Assembly: GCA_036873135.1 (NCBI GenBank)
Contig: JAPTYO010000059.1
Location: 7,867,066-7,931,065, forward strand
DNA from: Clarkia xantiana subsp. parviflora
Lineage: Eukaryota; Streptophyta; Magnoliopsida; Myrtales; Onagraceae
Reading direction: 5' to 3'
DNA: 64,000 nt
The position numbers and the translations under genes are program-made. The number at the start of each line of letters is the position of its first letter. Position 1 is the stretch's first letter. Shown here piece after piece: positions 33,721 through 43,041 of this stretch. The notes under the pieces are model-generated. The model was not told the DNA's origin, ran no database searches, and saw only the letters and a program-made list of their open reading frames with translations.

Positions 33721-34024
33721 TGCTATGCGCGTTGACTTTCGCTACGCGCGTTGACCTTCGCTATGCGCGTTGACTTTTGCTACGCGCGTTGGCCTTTGCT
33801 ACGCGCGTTGACTTTTGCTATGCGCGTTGACCTTTGCTATGCGTTGACCTTCGCTACGTGCGTTGACTTTTGCTACACGCGTTGACTTTTGCTATGCGCG
33901 TTGACTTTTGCTACGCGCGTTGACTTTTGCTACACGCGTTGACTTTTGCTATGCGCGTTGACTTTTGCTACGCGCGTTGACTTTTGCTACGCGCGTTGAC
34001 TTTTGCTACGCGCGTTGACTTTTG
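33721..34024 (+). repeat. 19-bp tandem array with W-box and CGCG motifs
   Basis: Sixteen units of GCTACGCGCGTTGACTTTT with C/T variation (TACGCG, TATGCG, TACACG); one unit is short. Fifteen contain TTGAC followed by T or C, the WRKY-factor W-box core; the remaining one reads TTGGCC. Most also contain CGCGTT, which fits the CAMTA-type CGCG motif. The array ends about 70 bp before the accessory-gene ATG. A regulatory role is inferred from position and motif content only. Confidence 0.85.
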
Positions 34025-34096
34025 CTTGGTTCTTGCAGATTGCGGAGTCGTAGTAACCTCTTGTGGAGCTTCCTTCCTTTTGATCGAGTCGTTGCA

Positions 34097-36455
34097 ATGA
34101 GTAAGTCCACCACTCCCCTATCGCAGACTCCTTTTAATTATGATATAGAGGATGACTTGGAGGTAGACCTGGTTTTACCAGGAGATAGTGTTTTGGACAC
34201 CGATGAGGGTGTAGCTACTGATCCCTTTGTTGGGGCGTCTCCTGCTGGAGAGACCGAGGTGTTGGTTAGGTATTACACTAACCGCTTGGATAGATCCCTA
34301 TTCACCCTGTATGCGAGTGCTTCCGGACTCGACCCTTGTACCGAGGCTGTTTACCCCTTTGACGTACTCCGTGATAGTAGTTTAGGAGATGCTACTCCTC
34401 CGCCCGTAGATTTATCCGTTGTGTACACATCTCACATTAGGGAGGGTCTGCGGTTTCCCTACTGCTCTGACTTGATTGAGCTCTGTAACGGTTACGGGAT
34501 TTCCCCTTTAGATCTTGCGCCCAACGGGATTCGAGTATGGACTTGTTTTAGAGTGTTGCTTCACAAGCAATCTTGGCGTTACTCTCGCACCCTCTTTCGC
34601 TGCTTCTACCAGCTTAAGAGTCCAGACTCTGCAGGATTGTGCAGTGTGAAAGTTCGTTGGCCGAATTTGCAAAGCGATGGTTTTGAGGAGCTTGGTCTTG
34701 GAGAAGCCAAGTGGGATTCTAGTTACCGATTAGTCGCCGCTGCGGATCGGTCTGCCGATCATTGGAGACATCATTACTTTTTTGTTCATGATGCGGGTAC
34801 GACTTGGGATGTCGAGTATGTTCGGAAGTCTGATCCCGCGCCAGCCTTTCGGGAACTTTCCTTGTCGGATAGGAAGGTGATAAAGCAGATATACCATTGT
34901 CAACAATCGCGCGACTTTACTTGCTCGCTGCGTGCATCCGATCAGGAATTGATTGATGCTGGGATTCATGTGCTCCCTTCTGCAGCTTCGGTATGTTAAT
35001 CATTTTTATAACTTTTACCGTGTTGCGCTGTAGGTTGGTTTGACGGTAAAAGCTCGTCTTTGCAGACGGCAGCCGCTCGCAAGATTGCCTCTAGCGGAAG
35101 AGTTGTTCCACCTCTTGCTTCTGGAGCATCGGCGGCTTCTGGACGTGGAAAAGGTAGATGGTTTTGAAAAAACAATCTTCCTTATGTATTTTCTTGGTTG
35201 GGTTTTAACTTCGTGTGTTACTTGCAGGTCGCACGACGCTTGTTACTGATCGCGTTGTTACCGTTCCTGACTCTTCCAAACGGTCCACCACCGGGGCGCG
35301 TTCTTCGAGCAGTTTGAAGCGTCCGAAGACTACTGTGACCGTTCCTACTCCTTCCTGCCATAAAGGGAAGGGAGTTGACGGTTGCGAGGATGCATTGTCT
35401 GCCCCCCGCTCGAAGGAGCGGTCCGAGGTGGAACGTTCTCTTCCTTCTGGTATAAGCTGAACACTTGACTGTGTGCTTTTGTGCGCTTTGTTTTTAGCTT
35501 TTGCATAACTCTGCTTGGTTTTCATGTAGTGATCCCGCCACTTGGACGTGCGGATTTGCTTCGTCCTTTGGAAGGTGATATCTCAGATGGTAAGTGGATG
35601 CCATATGTAGCAGGAGATCTTACTTTTCCCAAGGACTCCCAGCTGAGCATGCCGGAAGTTGGCGTGCGCGTTCTTCATCGATCTATTCCTCCTGGTGATC
35701 GAGTTGTCCGACCCTCGAGTGACGAGGAGGCACGAACTTTCGTTGAGAGGTCGTTATCTGGATTCACCCCAGTGAGTATCTTTTTTTACTTTGCTATGTT
35801 CGTTATTCCCGAACATGTATGCTTATTGTTTCTTTGTTTTCAGGTTGTTTCTGATATGGTGCACATGGCTTCCTTCATGTTAGAGCTTGTCCAGGAGAGG
35901 CGTGTCATTGCTGATAAAGCTGCCACTTTGTCCAAGGAGCTTGAGAAAGCTAAGGACGAAGTGCGCCGTCTTTCGTTGAAGAAGACGGATTTTGATGCTC
36001 GTTATGATGCTGATCATGCCAGCCTTGTTCAGCTTGAATCTGAGAACTCTGCCATTGAGAAGGTCATTTCTGACAACGCGGGCAAGCACAAAGTTGCCTG
36101 TCAGAAAGTGCGCGAAGAAGAAATGAAGGCTGGCATTGAATAGGGACTTAGCAAGTTTCCTTCTACTCCTGGATTTGACAGCGCGGTTACTGCTGCTGCT
36201 ACGGCGAAGGCCGCTCCTATGCTCAGCGAGTTTGCTGAGGACTTTGTTCGTAGGGTGAGCATTCTTGCTCCTGGCTTTCCTTTTGACAAGTTAGGGCCGT
36301 ATGCGGAGTTTGCTGTTGGGCAAGTTGCCGAGCTTCGTCGTTTGGATACTGCAACATCTCAGTTTGCATTTTTGTTTGGAGAAGACGGTGGCGGCACTAA
36401 TGTGCAACTTCTGCCGGTTCCGCCCAGTCCTGTCAGGGATGATGGCATTCTTTGA
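34097..36455 (+). pseudogene. Antisense accessory gene of gypsy G (putative gypsy-type transposon domain), five exons, one TAG
   Basis: Exons 34097-34990, 35066-35153, 35228-35449, 35530-35771 and 35844-36455 join through four GT-AG introns with matching phases. The ATG (MSKSTTPL) follows the 19-bp array. Exon 1 carries the domain annotated in plants as putative gypsy-type transposon protein: YTSHIREGLRFPYCSDLIEL, then LAPNGIRVWTCFRVLLHKQS. Exons 2-4 are Ser/Thr/Lys-rich. Exon 5 is a coiled coil (KELEKAKDEVRRLSLKK) followed by SILAPGFPFDKLGPYAEF. A single in-frame TAG at 36141-36143 lies between these two parts; otherwise it is open for about 690 codons. Function is unknown; such antisense frames are reported in Tat-lineage retrotransposons. 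The introns are oriented for the antisense transcript, so the element's genomic RNA would not lose them. Confidence 0.8.
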
Positions 36456-38528
36456 TCTGTGCCATCTTTTCGATATGTTGAACTTTTTTATGAGTCCGCT
36501 TGCCCCCGGCTTCTATGTTTAGAAACTTGTTGGAGTTGTTCTTTGATTGTTGCTTGTGACTTGTTCGCTTTGAACTACGTCGTTTGAACCTGCTTTATAT
36601 ATAGCAGTTTGCATGATAACTTGTTAGTAATATTTCATACCGTTATCGCTTACTGTGTTTATTGAACGTAGATGACTAGTAACGTAGACGTAGTCCCCGT
36701 AATCGTGACCGATAGCCACTTTTGATTCAAGATTTTTTGCATGATGCGTTATGCATGTTGCTTGTCTTTCCTGCATAGCTTGTTGCTGTATATGTTGAAA
36801 ACTGTCAAGTGGTTCGCGTATAGCGACTTAACAAGTAGTATGTTTGAAATGTGTTATCTTGGCTTGGGCAAGATACTAGTTTATACCGTCTCTTAGTTCC
36901 ACTCTAAGGCGACGTTGTACAAGACTCGACTTGTAAATTTTATGAGTTTTAAACAGGGTGCGCACCTGCCAGCGTGTATCAACCCGCGTTGGGGAAGCAT
37001 ACGTAAAAACATTTTGGTTTTTAAAGGAGTATTTTGTGAACCCTAAAAAGCTTGTTGATAGAATATTTGAAAAGGTGTTTGATGCATAGAATATTTGACA
37101 AAATATTTGATAAAATATTTGGTAAAATACTTGTGATACATGATTCCTGCGTCCAGGGACCATGTAACACTGTTGTAAATATGAATTGTGATGCATGTTT
37201 TCTACGTCCAGGAACCATGCAACACGGTTTGAAAATCTGTAGTACGGAATTGTCATCTAACAAGAGGACTTCTGCCGTATAGAGTGAACCCTAAATAGGA
37301 ATTCGTAATATGGGATTGTCATCTAACAAGAGGACATTCGCCATGAAGGGTGAACCCTAACCAGGAATTCGTAATATGGGATTGTCGTCTAAAAAGAGGA
37401 CATTCGCCATGAAGAGTGAACCCTAACCAGGAATTCATAATATGGGATTGTCGTCTAAAAAGAGGACATTCGCCATGAAGAGTGAACCCTAACCAGGAAT
37501 TCGTAATATGGGATTGTCGTCTAAAAAGAGGACATTCGCCATGAAGAGTGAACCCTAACCAGGAATTCACATTTGTTGTAGTGTGGGGTCATTTCCTAAC
37601 AAGGGAACTTCCGCCATTTATGGGGTGATCAATACCGTATTGTATTTGCCCATCCTGTTCTGAATCCAGGGAATAGCTATGAACATGAGGATTTGCCTCT
37701 AACCAGAGATGTCACATCATGTCATTTTCTAGAAGTAAACATGGGGTTTGTTTTTATAAAGAGGGTACCTCAACATGCCACTTTTGATAGTAGGTCTTGG
37801 TGTTAATCCAAGATATTGCTTGTAATTGACGCCTTTAGCATAATTTTCATTTTGATAGTAGACCTTGATGTTATTCCAAGGAATTGCTTGTAGATGATGC
37901 CACTTGAATGGTCGTCATTTTGAGTAGAGAATTTATATAAGTTCCTTTTTGGGTAGATAATCCGCAAGTTGTCATTGCGTCATGTAAGTTGACTGTGTTC
38001 ATAGCGCAATGGCTTTGTGTTGTTGGCTCCTTCTTGAGATAGATGCCCATTTATGAATGGAGAAATAAACTCCTTATTGGTGTAGAGATGCAAGTATCAT
38101 CCGTTATATGTAGTTGCAGCATGCTGTCTTTGAAAATACCTTGGGTTTAACTCCAAGTTTTTGATTTTATGATGACGCCTTTTGATGTAGTCATCAATAT
38201 GAGTAGATTGTTGTTGATGATAAGCGTCGTCATAACGCGTAATAGATTTTTTGCTTGTTGATAGCATAATATCTTGGATTGTTGATGTAGATAATAAGCG
38301 CGTAGTTTTGTTACTTCGCGTTTAATCCAAAAATATCGTGCAAGACATAGAGATGTACCTACAAATGTAGATTGGCTTTATTAGATACTTGCGCATATTT
38401 ACATTGTTTTTTTCGAGAAGGTGTCAACCGATCATTCCTTCTAAAAACATGTAAATGCGATTATACTAGAAACACTTGGAATGGAAATGCGCAAAGTAAT
38501 CTGAAAGATAGTTATTTCTCCCGTTTCG
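36456..38528. other. Gypsy G non-coding middle with a satellite
   Basis: No coding frame recognised on either strand. It includes short repeats of AATATTTGA(C/T)AAAATATTTG (37080-37130) and the 66-bp array below. RT, RNase H and integrase would be expected between the protease and here, and none is seen. Confidence 0.6.
37284..37570. repeat. 66-bp tandem repeat, about 4.5 copies
   Basis: Units start GTGAACCCTAACCAGGAATT and contain GGACATTCGCCATGAAGA. Starts are at 37284, 37350, 37416, 37482 and 37548. The copies are nearly identical in the middle of the array, indicating recent expansion. Open frames across it are artefacts of the repeat. Confidence 0.9.
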
Positions 38529-39848
38529 TTATGGCTGGTTTGATGACGATGTCGCGGAGTCGGTTGCAACAAATCGCCTTAATGCACCTAGCGTGATGCA
38601 TTCTTCAATCTCCCACCTTAGTGGTAAACACATGTTTGTGTTGTGCCCCCAAGTTTTGTGGTACTTGCACCATTCCTTGATGTTGTTGCCCAAGAAAGCT
38701 GTCCTAGGAATAAGTGGACTTGGGAGCTTGTTTTCAAGTAGGTTGACGTAAATGTCTTCTGCAACCGTGTTTAGCGGTGTGAAGATGTTGTCGATATCGA
38801 TGCTTCCGCCTTCCTGTTTGTTCGTTTTTGCTCGAACTCCTTTGTCCCAACTGAGGGGTGTAGTCCACCTCAGTTCTTGTTCGCACAAGACTGCTATCTC
38901 AAGCTTATCCTTTAGATCTGCCATGGTTTTTGTTGTTCGCCATCCATGAGTTCGTCCGAAGAGAAGGAAAGATCTAGCGTTCATGTTTGCATAGAACACG
39001 CTTATCACTTCTTCTATTGTTGCTTTCGCCGAGGAGGCGTTGGAAGCGAATCTGATGAAGTAGTCCATGATTGGCTCGCCTTCTCCCTGCTTGACGAGCC
39101 ATATCTGGTGCCATGGCGAATACTGGATGTATTCTTGTGTCTTCCAAACTGTAACAGCTTGTTCCACCACTTGCTCCTTTCTTTCATCAACAACTTTCTG
39201 CCTTTTGAAAGGATTTATCATTACCACATGGAATTGGTGCTTTTCTCTCAAGGCATTGACGTAACAACGTCTTGCAGTTATCTGGTCGCCTAGCACTTCC
39301 CCAATCCCATGGTCCGTAGGGAACTTCATCTTTTGGTGTACAGTGGAGGGTACGATCACGTAAGGGTTGATTGTTGTTCGTCCCAAAATTCCGTTATAGG
39401 CCCCAAGGGATTCTACAACAACGAAGGTGACGTTGACATGCAATGCTCTCCACCCTAGGCCAAGGATGACAGGAAGCGTGATTGTACCTAGGGGGTGTGT
39501 AGCTGCTCCGGCGAAGCTGACTAGCGAGAAGGTTCCCGGAGTCAAGTCTTTGACAGATCTTCCCAGTTGCTCTAGGACTTTGACATGTAGAATGTCAGCG
39601 GGGCTTCCACCATCGACGAGGATTCTTTTCACATCGTATCCGTCAATGTCCATGGTTATAACTAAAGCGTCATCGTGAGGGTAAACGATATGCTTTAAGT
39701 CTTCCCTGGAAAATTGGATGACCGCGTCTTCTTGCTCCGGTTGCTTGCGCTTTCCGTATTTTGGCAATGTTGCTCCTTGGGATGCATAAATGTCCCGAGC
39801 ATTAGACACTTGTCCTCCGGCGGCAGGTCCTCCGTGTATGACGTTGAT
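38529..39848 (-). CDS. Gypsy G protease fused to a second, diverged Gag C-terminal half
   Basis: One open minus-strand frame. It begins in the overlap with the end of gag (VINVIHGGPAAGG in this frame). The protease follows: catalytic loop VDGGSPADIL (about 39620), FAGAATHPLGTITLPVILGL, then YNGILGRTTINPYVIVPSTV. Around residue 220 (KRQKVVDERKEQVVEQAV) the normal path into RT is lost. Instead the frame continues with a second Gag-like segment: PIMDYFIRFASNASS, KTMADLKDKLEI and EWCKYHKTWGHNTNMCLPL, ending LGALRRFV. These align in order with DYYVRFNQNIS, ETMEELAARVKEY, WCENHEVFGHETDSCVSL and KGELKQFV of the same element's gag. The fusion is open to its stop; whether it is translated (by frameshift from gag) is not known. 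Confidence 0.82.
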   Translation of the reverse strand: MNVIHGGPAAGGQVSNARDIYASQGATLPKYGKRKQPEQEDAVIQFSREDLKHIVYPHDDALVITMDIDGYDVKRILVDGGSPADILHVKVLEQLGRSVKDLTPGTFSLVSFAGAATHPLGTITLPVILGLGWRALHVNVTFVVVESLGAYNGILGRTTINPYVIVPSTVHQKMKFPTDHGIGEVLGDQITARRCYVNALREKHQFHVVMINPFKRQKVVDERKEQVVEQAVTVWKTQEYIQYSPWHQIWLVKQGEGEPIMDYFIRFASNASSAKATIEEVISVFYANMNARSFLLFGRTHGWRTTKTMADLKDKLEIAVLCEQELRWTTPLSWDKGVRAKTNKQEGGSIDIDNIFTPLNTVAEDIYVNLLENKLPSPLIPRTAFLGNNIKEWCKYHKTWGHNTNMCLPLRWEIEECITLGALRRFVATDSATSSSNQP

Positions 39849-41671
39849 TACTCCTCGCTTAGCTGGGGAGGGTTGTCATTGACCTTCTCTTTTCCCTTGT
39901 TTCCTCTTTTTGATGACTCTGCTTGAGCCTTTTTCGGGGGGTTGTCGCCTTGATCGACAAATTGCTTCAATTCGCCTTTGATGACGAAGTTGTTAATGCG
40001 GAAGCGTAGACTGACACAGCTGTCCGTCTCGTGGCCGAAGACCTCGTGGTTTTCACACCAATTGTCCTTATCTCTCCCCAGCGGGCCTTTTCTGAAATTG
40101 TTCGGCTCTTTCCACATATTCGCGTCCTTCATCTCTCTCAATATCACGGACAGCGGGGCATTCAAAGGAATGCAGTCGGCAAGATTTACTTCTTTTGGCT
40201 TCTGAAAATATCCTTGAAAAGGTCTTTTCGGCTGAGGTTGCCAATTTCTTCCTTGTTGACCACTTGAGTGTGGTTTTGGTTGGTTCTGCTTTGGATTTTC
40301 TTTTGCCTTTGCTGCAGAGATTTTTTCCTTGTTCTGGCTTCTGAACCTTTCGAGGTCCACGTATTCTTTAACTCTTGCTGCTAACTCCTCCATGGTTTCG
40401 GCTGGGCGCTTTGCCATCTTTTCTGCTAGGGCATAGCCTCTTCGTCCGAGGTTTCGAATGAACGCTCGAACAATCTCTCCTTCCGTCAAGTTTCCCTGAA
40501 TATTAGAGATATTCTGATTGAAACGGACGTAGTAGTCGGCGAGAGATTCTTCGTTTTGTTGTTGGACGTCGTCCAGAGCGCCTGACCCTTTTAGCAATGT
40601 GCGCTCGCCCATGTATCGTTGAATGAATTTAGCCTTCAGGTCCGCCCATGAAGTGATGCTTCCGCATGGCAGCGAGAAGAACCAGTGTGCTGCAGTTCCG
40701 GTAAGAGTTTGTGAAAACGTCATTGCGAAGTGATGTGGGTTCTTTGTTCTGCCTAGCAGAGAGGCCTCGTGCTTTTGCACGTGTTCCACTGGATCTCCTT
40801 TTCTGCGATAGAGGTCTCCTCCAATCCGGTACAGTGCGTCTGGGACGCGACTGTTTACAAGGTGGTCTGCGAATGGATGTGACGCCCTTTCTTCAAGTGC
40901 GTGCATACCCTTCATCTTTGCTTCCTTCATCTTCTTCTCCACTATTTCTTCTAACATCTCGGCGGTAAACCCTTTTGCAGGCTCAGCGTAACCTGTTGAA
41001 GGATTTTGCCGGCCATTGTTGTGGTAGATGTCAGATTGATCTCTGCTTGTGGCCTTGAGGGGATCATCCCTCGTTGGGTGCTGTGGGTGGTAGAATGGGG
41101 GCTGCCTTTCATTCCTCCAATGACGGGCTCCTTGGGAAGGAGTGTATGACCGTGCAGCTTCATATCTTGCGTGTTGGTTTCTGCCTTGGAAAGGATTGCC
41201 GTGGCGAGTAGTGTCTTGCGACACCTCTCTTGCTGGCGCGGCATGCTATTGGTTAGTTGGAGGTGGTTGAGCAACATATCCTTGGTTTTTTAGAGACTCG
41301 CGGAATGCGAGTAACTCTTCCAACGCAGCCATCATCGCTGGAGTAACGGTGGGCATTGGGTTTGCTCCCGTTCTTTGTTCGCCCTGCGGCATTTCCGTCT
41401 GAGATTCCTCTTCATTCACCTCTGGCTCGAAACCAGGTGGAGGTGAGTGATGCTCGTCCCTTGGCTCTTTGTGCTGTGCGTCGGGCACATTGTCAGTTGG
41501 CAAGGATGAAGCTACGGAAGTAGCTCTTGGAATGTGGGAGGGTCCTGACTGGCTTCCAGCTGGCATTTGGCCTCCTGTTCTTTTGTTTGTCGGGGACTTC
41601 TTGGGACGTCCGGGCTTTTTCCTTATGTTTCTTGTGTTAACCTCTTCGGGAGGTTTGCGATCACTCGTCAT
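39848..41671 (-). pseudogene. Gypsy G gag, single in-frame TAG
   Basis: A structural protein frame of about 607 codons from MTSDRKPPEE (ATG at 41671) to TAA. A TAG at 41246-41248 separates a Lys/Pro-rich N-terminal part (KKPGRPKKSPTNKRTGGQ) from the main Gag. The two parts are in the same frame, so this is one gene with one stop. The main part has the retrotransposon Gag core: TFSQTLTGTAAHWFFSLPCG, SWADLKAKFIQRYMGER, SLADYYVRFNQNISN, GEIVRAFIRNLGRRGYALAE. It ends with WCENHEVFGHETDSC, a Cys/His-containing motif. It overlaps the protease frame at its 3' end in a different register, so protease synthesis would need a frameshift. Confidence 0.85.
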
Positions 41672-41700
41672 GATTTTGCGGTATGGTAGCTTCTTGTTCG

Positions 41701-41720
41701 AATCACGTAGACGGCGCCAA
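41701..41720 (-). promoter_or_regulatory. Primer binding site of gypsy G
   Basis: On the minus strand TTGGCGCCGTCTACGTGATT follows the CAACA end of the 5' LTR, the usual gypsy layout. Confidence 0.8.
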
Positions 41721-42556
41721 TGTTGCATCCTGGATGAACTGGGTCGTGGGGACGCGTCTGTTCGTATGGTTGTGCGGGTTTTCGGGCTGTAACCCTTCGT
41801 CTGAAAGAGGTTTGTGCCACTGACGAGTGTTCGGTTGATCCCGGAAAGGTCAGTGTCTCGAAGCGCGGTTGTGTCTCAAGGGGACGTCTGAGTCTCGGAA
41901 GGTGGTGATCTGTGCACAAATCCGGATGTCTGGGCGACGATTCCTGCACAAAGGACCGGTGCTAGCACGGAGAGGGGGGGGGTGGTGCTAGCGGAGCCCT
42001 CTCCGAAGCTTAAGTCACTATAGGGCTAAAAGAGTAATTCTAGATAGAGAAAATATTTCTAGAGAGAAGTCAGAGCTCAAAATACCAAAGTTGGGCAAAT
42101 GAGAGGATGTGTGAAAATGGGTGGCCAAGGTCTCCTATTTATAGGCTTCCTTGAGATCGGACCCGATTTTAAAGCGGTTTGATGACGGTCTAAAAGCAAG
42201 CGGTAACCGTCATCATCATTGGTAATATGCAAACTTGACTTCTCTTCATGTAACGGTAATCGCGCAATACCCGTAGTGCAATCCGGACCTCGTCGAATTT
42301 GGGCAATTCGGCGAGGTCCGGATTGCAAGCAACCCGGAGGTCCGGGTTGCAATGCAATCTAGATGTCCGGGTTGCAAAGCAACCCGGACCTCCGGATTGT
42401 TTTACGCAATCCGGAGGTCCGGTCCAGATGTGCGTAAATGCACTTCCGGACCGTTTTTACCCCTTGGGAGACGTTTTTCAAGTTGTGATGTGATTTTCGG
42501 CGTGTTTGCGAGGCCCGAAATGTAAATACGAACCTGAATTGGACACATATCCATCA
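41721..42556 (-). repeat. 5' LTR of gypsy G
   Basis: 836 bp. Closely similar to 31537-32297 apart from a 75-bp insertion at about 42325-42399 made of AACCCGGAGGTCCGGGTTGC-type inverted units. Confidence 0.93.
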
Positions 42557-42561
42557 ATGAT

Positions 42562-42920
42562 CATAGTAGTATTTGATCTTAAAATTTGACAATTTTCCCA
42601 ATTTTTTGGTGTTATGGCCGAAACCCTAGGTGAATTATTAGGTAAATTTTTTAATTTCTTAGGGTGCAAGAAAGAAAAATTCGGCATGCCTAGGTTAGAT
42701 ATATATGTTACCATATTTTAATTTTATTAAAATGAGACAATATATCTATAAATTGGAAAGATAAGGAAAGATTCACATTATATAGTAAAATATATAAACT
42801 ATCAATATATTTAGCTAAAAGATAGGGATACAAATATATTGATAGGATTTAGTTGCTTAAAAAAGGTTAAGAAGATATATTGTCTATATATTTTATCCCT
42901 AAATATATATTTGACAATAA

Positions 42921-42959
<39 letters not shown>

Positions 42960-42962
42960 GCC

Positions 42963-43041
<79 letters not shown>

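Larger units (their letters stand above)
31537..42556 (-). mobile_element. Gypsy element G (Tat type), 11 kb, lacks RT/RNase H/integrase
   Basis: A full-length insertion in copia B with TSD ATGAT (31532-31536 and 42557-42561), LTRs at 31537-32297 and 41721-42556, a primer site at 41701-41720 and a polypurine tract at 32298-32312. In its own direction (minus) the order is 5' LTR, gag, protease fused to a second gag-like segment, non-coding DNA with a 66-bp satellite, an oppositely oriented accessory gene, a 19-bp repeat array, spacer and 3' LTR. No reverse transcriptase, RNase H or integrase was found in either strand of the interior, so it would need enzymes from another element. The accessory gene in antisense before the 3' LTR is a known trait of Tat-lineage elements such as Grande. 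Confidence 0.93.

Noticed and set aside
33721..34024. CRISPR-like array
   Set aside because: Units are contiguous with no unique spacers; it is a tandem repeat in plant DNA.
37319..37570. Minus-strand frame repeating SWLGFTLHGECPLFRRQS
   Set aside because: By-product of the 66-bp tandem repeat.
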